NCBI RefSeq assembly: GCF_046630445.1 | Contig: NC_092341.1 | Coordinates: 30,642,001-30,706,000, forward strand | Direction: 5' to 3' | DNA length: 64,000 nt | Origin: Rutidosis leptorrhynchoides | Lineage: Eukaryota > Streptophyta > Magnoliopsida > Asterales > Asteraceae | Shown here: positions 61,796 through 64,000 of the stretch, one piece after another | How positions within the stretch are numbered: the first letter of the stretch is position 1 | Layout: every line of letters begins with the position of its first letter | Program-made: the position numbers and the translations under genes | Notes under the pieces: generated by a model | Seen by the model: the letters and a program-made list of their open reading frames with translations, nothing else | Told to the model about the DNA's origin: nothing | Database searches by the model: none

Positions 61796-64000
61796 TGAAA
61801 TGTCCCGTTCTTATTGATTACAAACGTTCCATATTAATTGATTTCGTTGCGAGGTTTTGACCTCTATATGAGACGTTTTTCAAAGACTGCATTCATTTTT
61901 AAAACAAACCATAACCTTTAGTTCATAGATAAAGGTTTTAAAAAGCTTTACGTAGATTATCAAATAATGATAATCTAAAATATCCTGTTTACACACGACC
62001 ATTACATAATGGTTTACAATACAAATATGTTACAACAAAATAAGTTTCTTGAATGCAGTTTTTACACAATATCATACAAGCATGGACTCCAAATCTCGTC
62101 CTTATTTAAGTATGCGACAGCGGAAGCTCTTAATAATCACCTGAGAATAAACATGCTTAAAACGTCAACAAAAATGTTGGTGAGTTATAGGTTTAACCTA
62201 TATATATCAAATCATAATAATAGACCACAAGATTTCATATTTCAATACACATCCCATACATAGAGATAAAAATCATTCATATGGTGAACACCTGGTAACC
62301 GACATTAACAAGATGCATATATAAGAATATCCCCATCATTCCGGGACACCCTTCGGATATGATATAAATTTCGAAGTACTAAAGCATCCGGTACGTTGGA
62401 TGGGGTTTGTTAAGCCCAATAGATCTATCTTTAGGATTCGCGTCAATTAGGGTGTCTGTTCCCTAATTCTTAGATTACCAGACTTAATAAAAAGGGGCAT
62501 ATTCGATTTCGATAATTCAACCATAGAATGTAGTTTCACGTACTTGTGTCTATTTTGTAAATCATTTATAAAACCTGCATTTATTCTCATCCCAAAAATA
62601 TTAGATTTTAAAAGTGGGACTATAACTCACTTTCACAGATTTTTACTTCGTCGGGAAGTAAGACTTGGCCACTAGTTGATTCACGAACCTATAACAATAT
62701 ATACATATATATCAAAGTATGTTCAAAATATATTTACAACACTTTTAATATATTTTGATGTTTTAAGTTTATTAAGTCAGCTGTCCTCGTTAGTAACCTA
62801 CAACTAGTTGTCCACAGTTAGATGTACAGAAATAAATCGATAAATATTATCTTGAATCAATCCACGACCCAGTGTATACGTATCTTAGTATTGATCACAA
62901 CTCAAACTATATATATTTTGGAATCAACCTCAACCATGTATAGCTAACTCCAACATTCACATATAGAGTGTCTATGGTTGTTCCGAAATATATATAGATG
63001 TGTCGACATGATAGGTCGAAACATTGTATACGTGTCTATGGTATCTCAAGATTACATAATATACAATACAAGTTGATTAAGTTATGGTTGGAATAGATTT
63101 GTTACCAATTTTCACGTAGCTAAAATGAGAAAAATTATCCAATCTTGTTTTACCCATAACTTCTTCATTTTAAATCCGTTTTGAGTGAATCAAATTGCTA
63201 TGGTTTCATATTGAACTCTATTTTATGAATCTAAAAAGAAAAAGTATAGGTTTATAGTCGGAAAAATAAGTTACAAGTCGTTTTTGTAAAGGTAGTCATT
63301 TCAGTCGAAAGAACGACGTCTAGATGACCATTTTAGAAAATATACTTCCACTTTGAGTTTAACCATAATTTTTGGATATAGTTTCATGTTCATAATAAAA
63401 ATCATTTTCCCAGAATAACAACTTTTAAATCAAAGTTTATCATAGTTTTTAATTAACTAACCCAAAACAGCCCGCGGTGTTACTACGACGGCGTAAATCC
63501 GGTTTTACGGTGTTTTTCGTGTTTCCAGGTTTTAAATCATTAAGTTAGCATATCATATAGATATAGAACATGTGTTTAGTTGATTTTAAAAGTCAAGTTA
63601 GAAGGATTAACTTTTATTTGCGAACAAGTTTAGAATTAACTAAACTATGTTATAGTGATTACAAGTTTAAACCTTCGAATAAGATAGCTTTATATGTATG
63701 AATAGAGTGATGTTATGAACATAATTACTACCTCAAGTTCCTTGGATAAACCTACTAGAAATGAGAAAAATAGATCTAACTTCAAAGGATCCTTGGATGG
63801 CTTGAAAGTTCTTGAAGCAGAATCATGACACGAAAACAATTTCAAGTAAGATTTCCACTCGAAATAAGATTGTTATAGTTATAGAAATTGAATTAAAGTT
63901 TGAATATGATTATTACCTTGTATTAGAAAGATAACCTACTGTAAGTAACAAAGGTTTCTTGATCTTGGATGATTACTTGGAATGGATTTAGAAAACTTGG
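61796..64000 (-). mobile_element. second A-type LTR, running off the right edge
   Basis: It starts TGAAATGTCCCG at 61796 and aligns with 5264 to about 7470 of LTR A with few differences (roughly 2% by eye). The left flank GTAAG has no primer site, so this is either the 3' LTR of a minus-strand element lying to the right or a solo LTR. It inserted upstream of F-box gene 4. The 84-codon ORF at 62009-62263 mirrors the one at 5475-5729 and is not credited as a gene. Confidence 0.88.

Overview
The window looks like nuclear DNA of a flowering plant: plant-type LTR retrotransposons, a tandem family of F-box/LRR/FBD genes, degenerate TTTAGGG repeats and long (TA)n tracts. The style of the LTR ends (for example a minus-strand start TGTAGTGACCCGAAC) reminds me of Asteraceae, but that is recollection and not a search result.

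Layout. (1) Positions 1-21810 are a stack of four nested LTR elements, each broken by the next. Element A (minus, 3.4-kb LTR, open gag-pro-RT-RNaseH frame running off the left edge) sits in the gag zinc knuckle of chromovirus G2 (plus, four in-frame stops). G2 sits in the interior of element C (minus, tRNA-Asp primer site, no pol seen). C abuts a truncated, diverged A-type LTR (B), which abuts a broken F-box fragment. (2) Positions 21811-46430 and 56904-61795 are a tandem array of F-box genes on the minus strand (27528-29079, 33035-34588, 42882-44522, 57893-59521, plus a fragment at 21811-22030). Repeated LINE-derived remnants lie between them. Each copy carries its own lesion: a frameshift, a nonsense codon, a stop loss, or a C-terminus replaced by a MULE-type element. 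(3) Insertions into the array: a copia fragment (22100-23900), a foldback element in TA repeats (23914-24812), a hAT-like MITE (25445-25981), two LINE insertions with 16-17-bp target duplications, a complete copia element (37520-42473, TSD ATTAT), a complete gag-pro-only element D (46431-56903, TSD GTCTT), and a second A-type LTR running off the right edge.

Most unusual. Element A carries two extra sense-strand ORFs between its primer site and gag; one encodes an F-box protein, which suggests that the element could engage host ubiquitin ligase. Element C holds ten hairpins within 550 bp whose stems differ but whose loop (ACTTTA) is largely constant. Three unrelated LTR families have clusters of CG-centred palindromes just upstream of the TATA box, and two copia LTRs have the TATA box between inverted-repeat arms. 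No rRNA, tRNA or CRISPR locus was seen.
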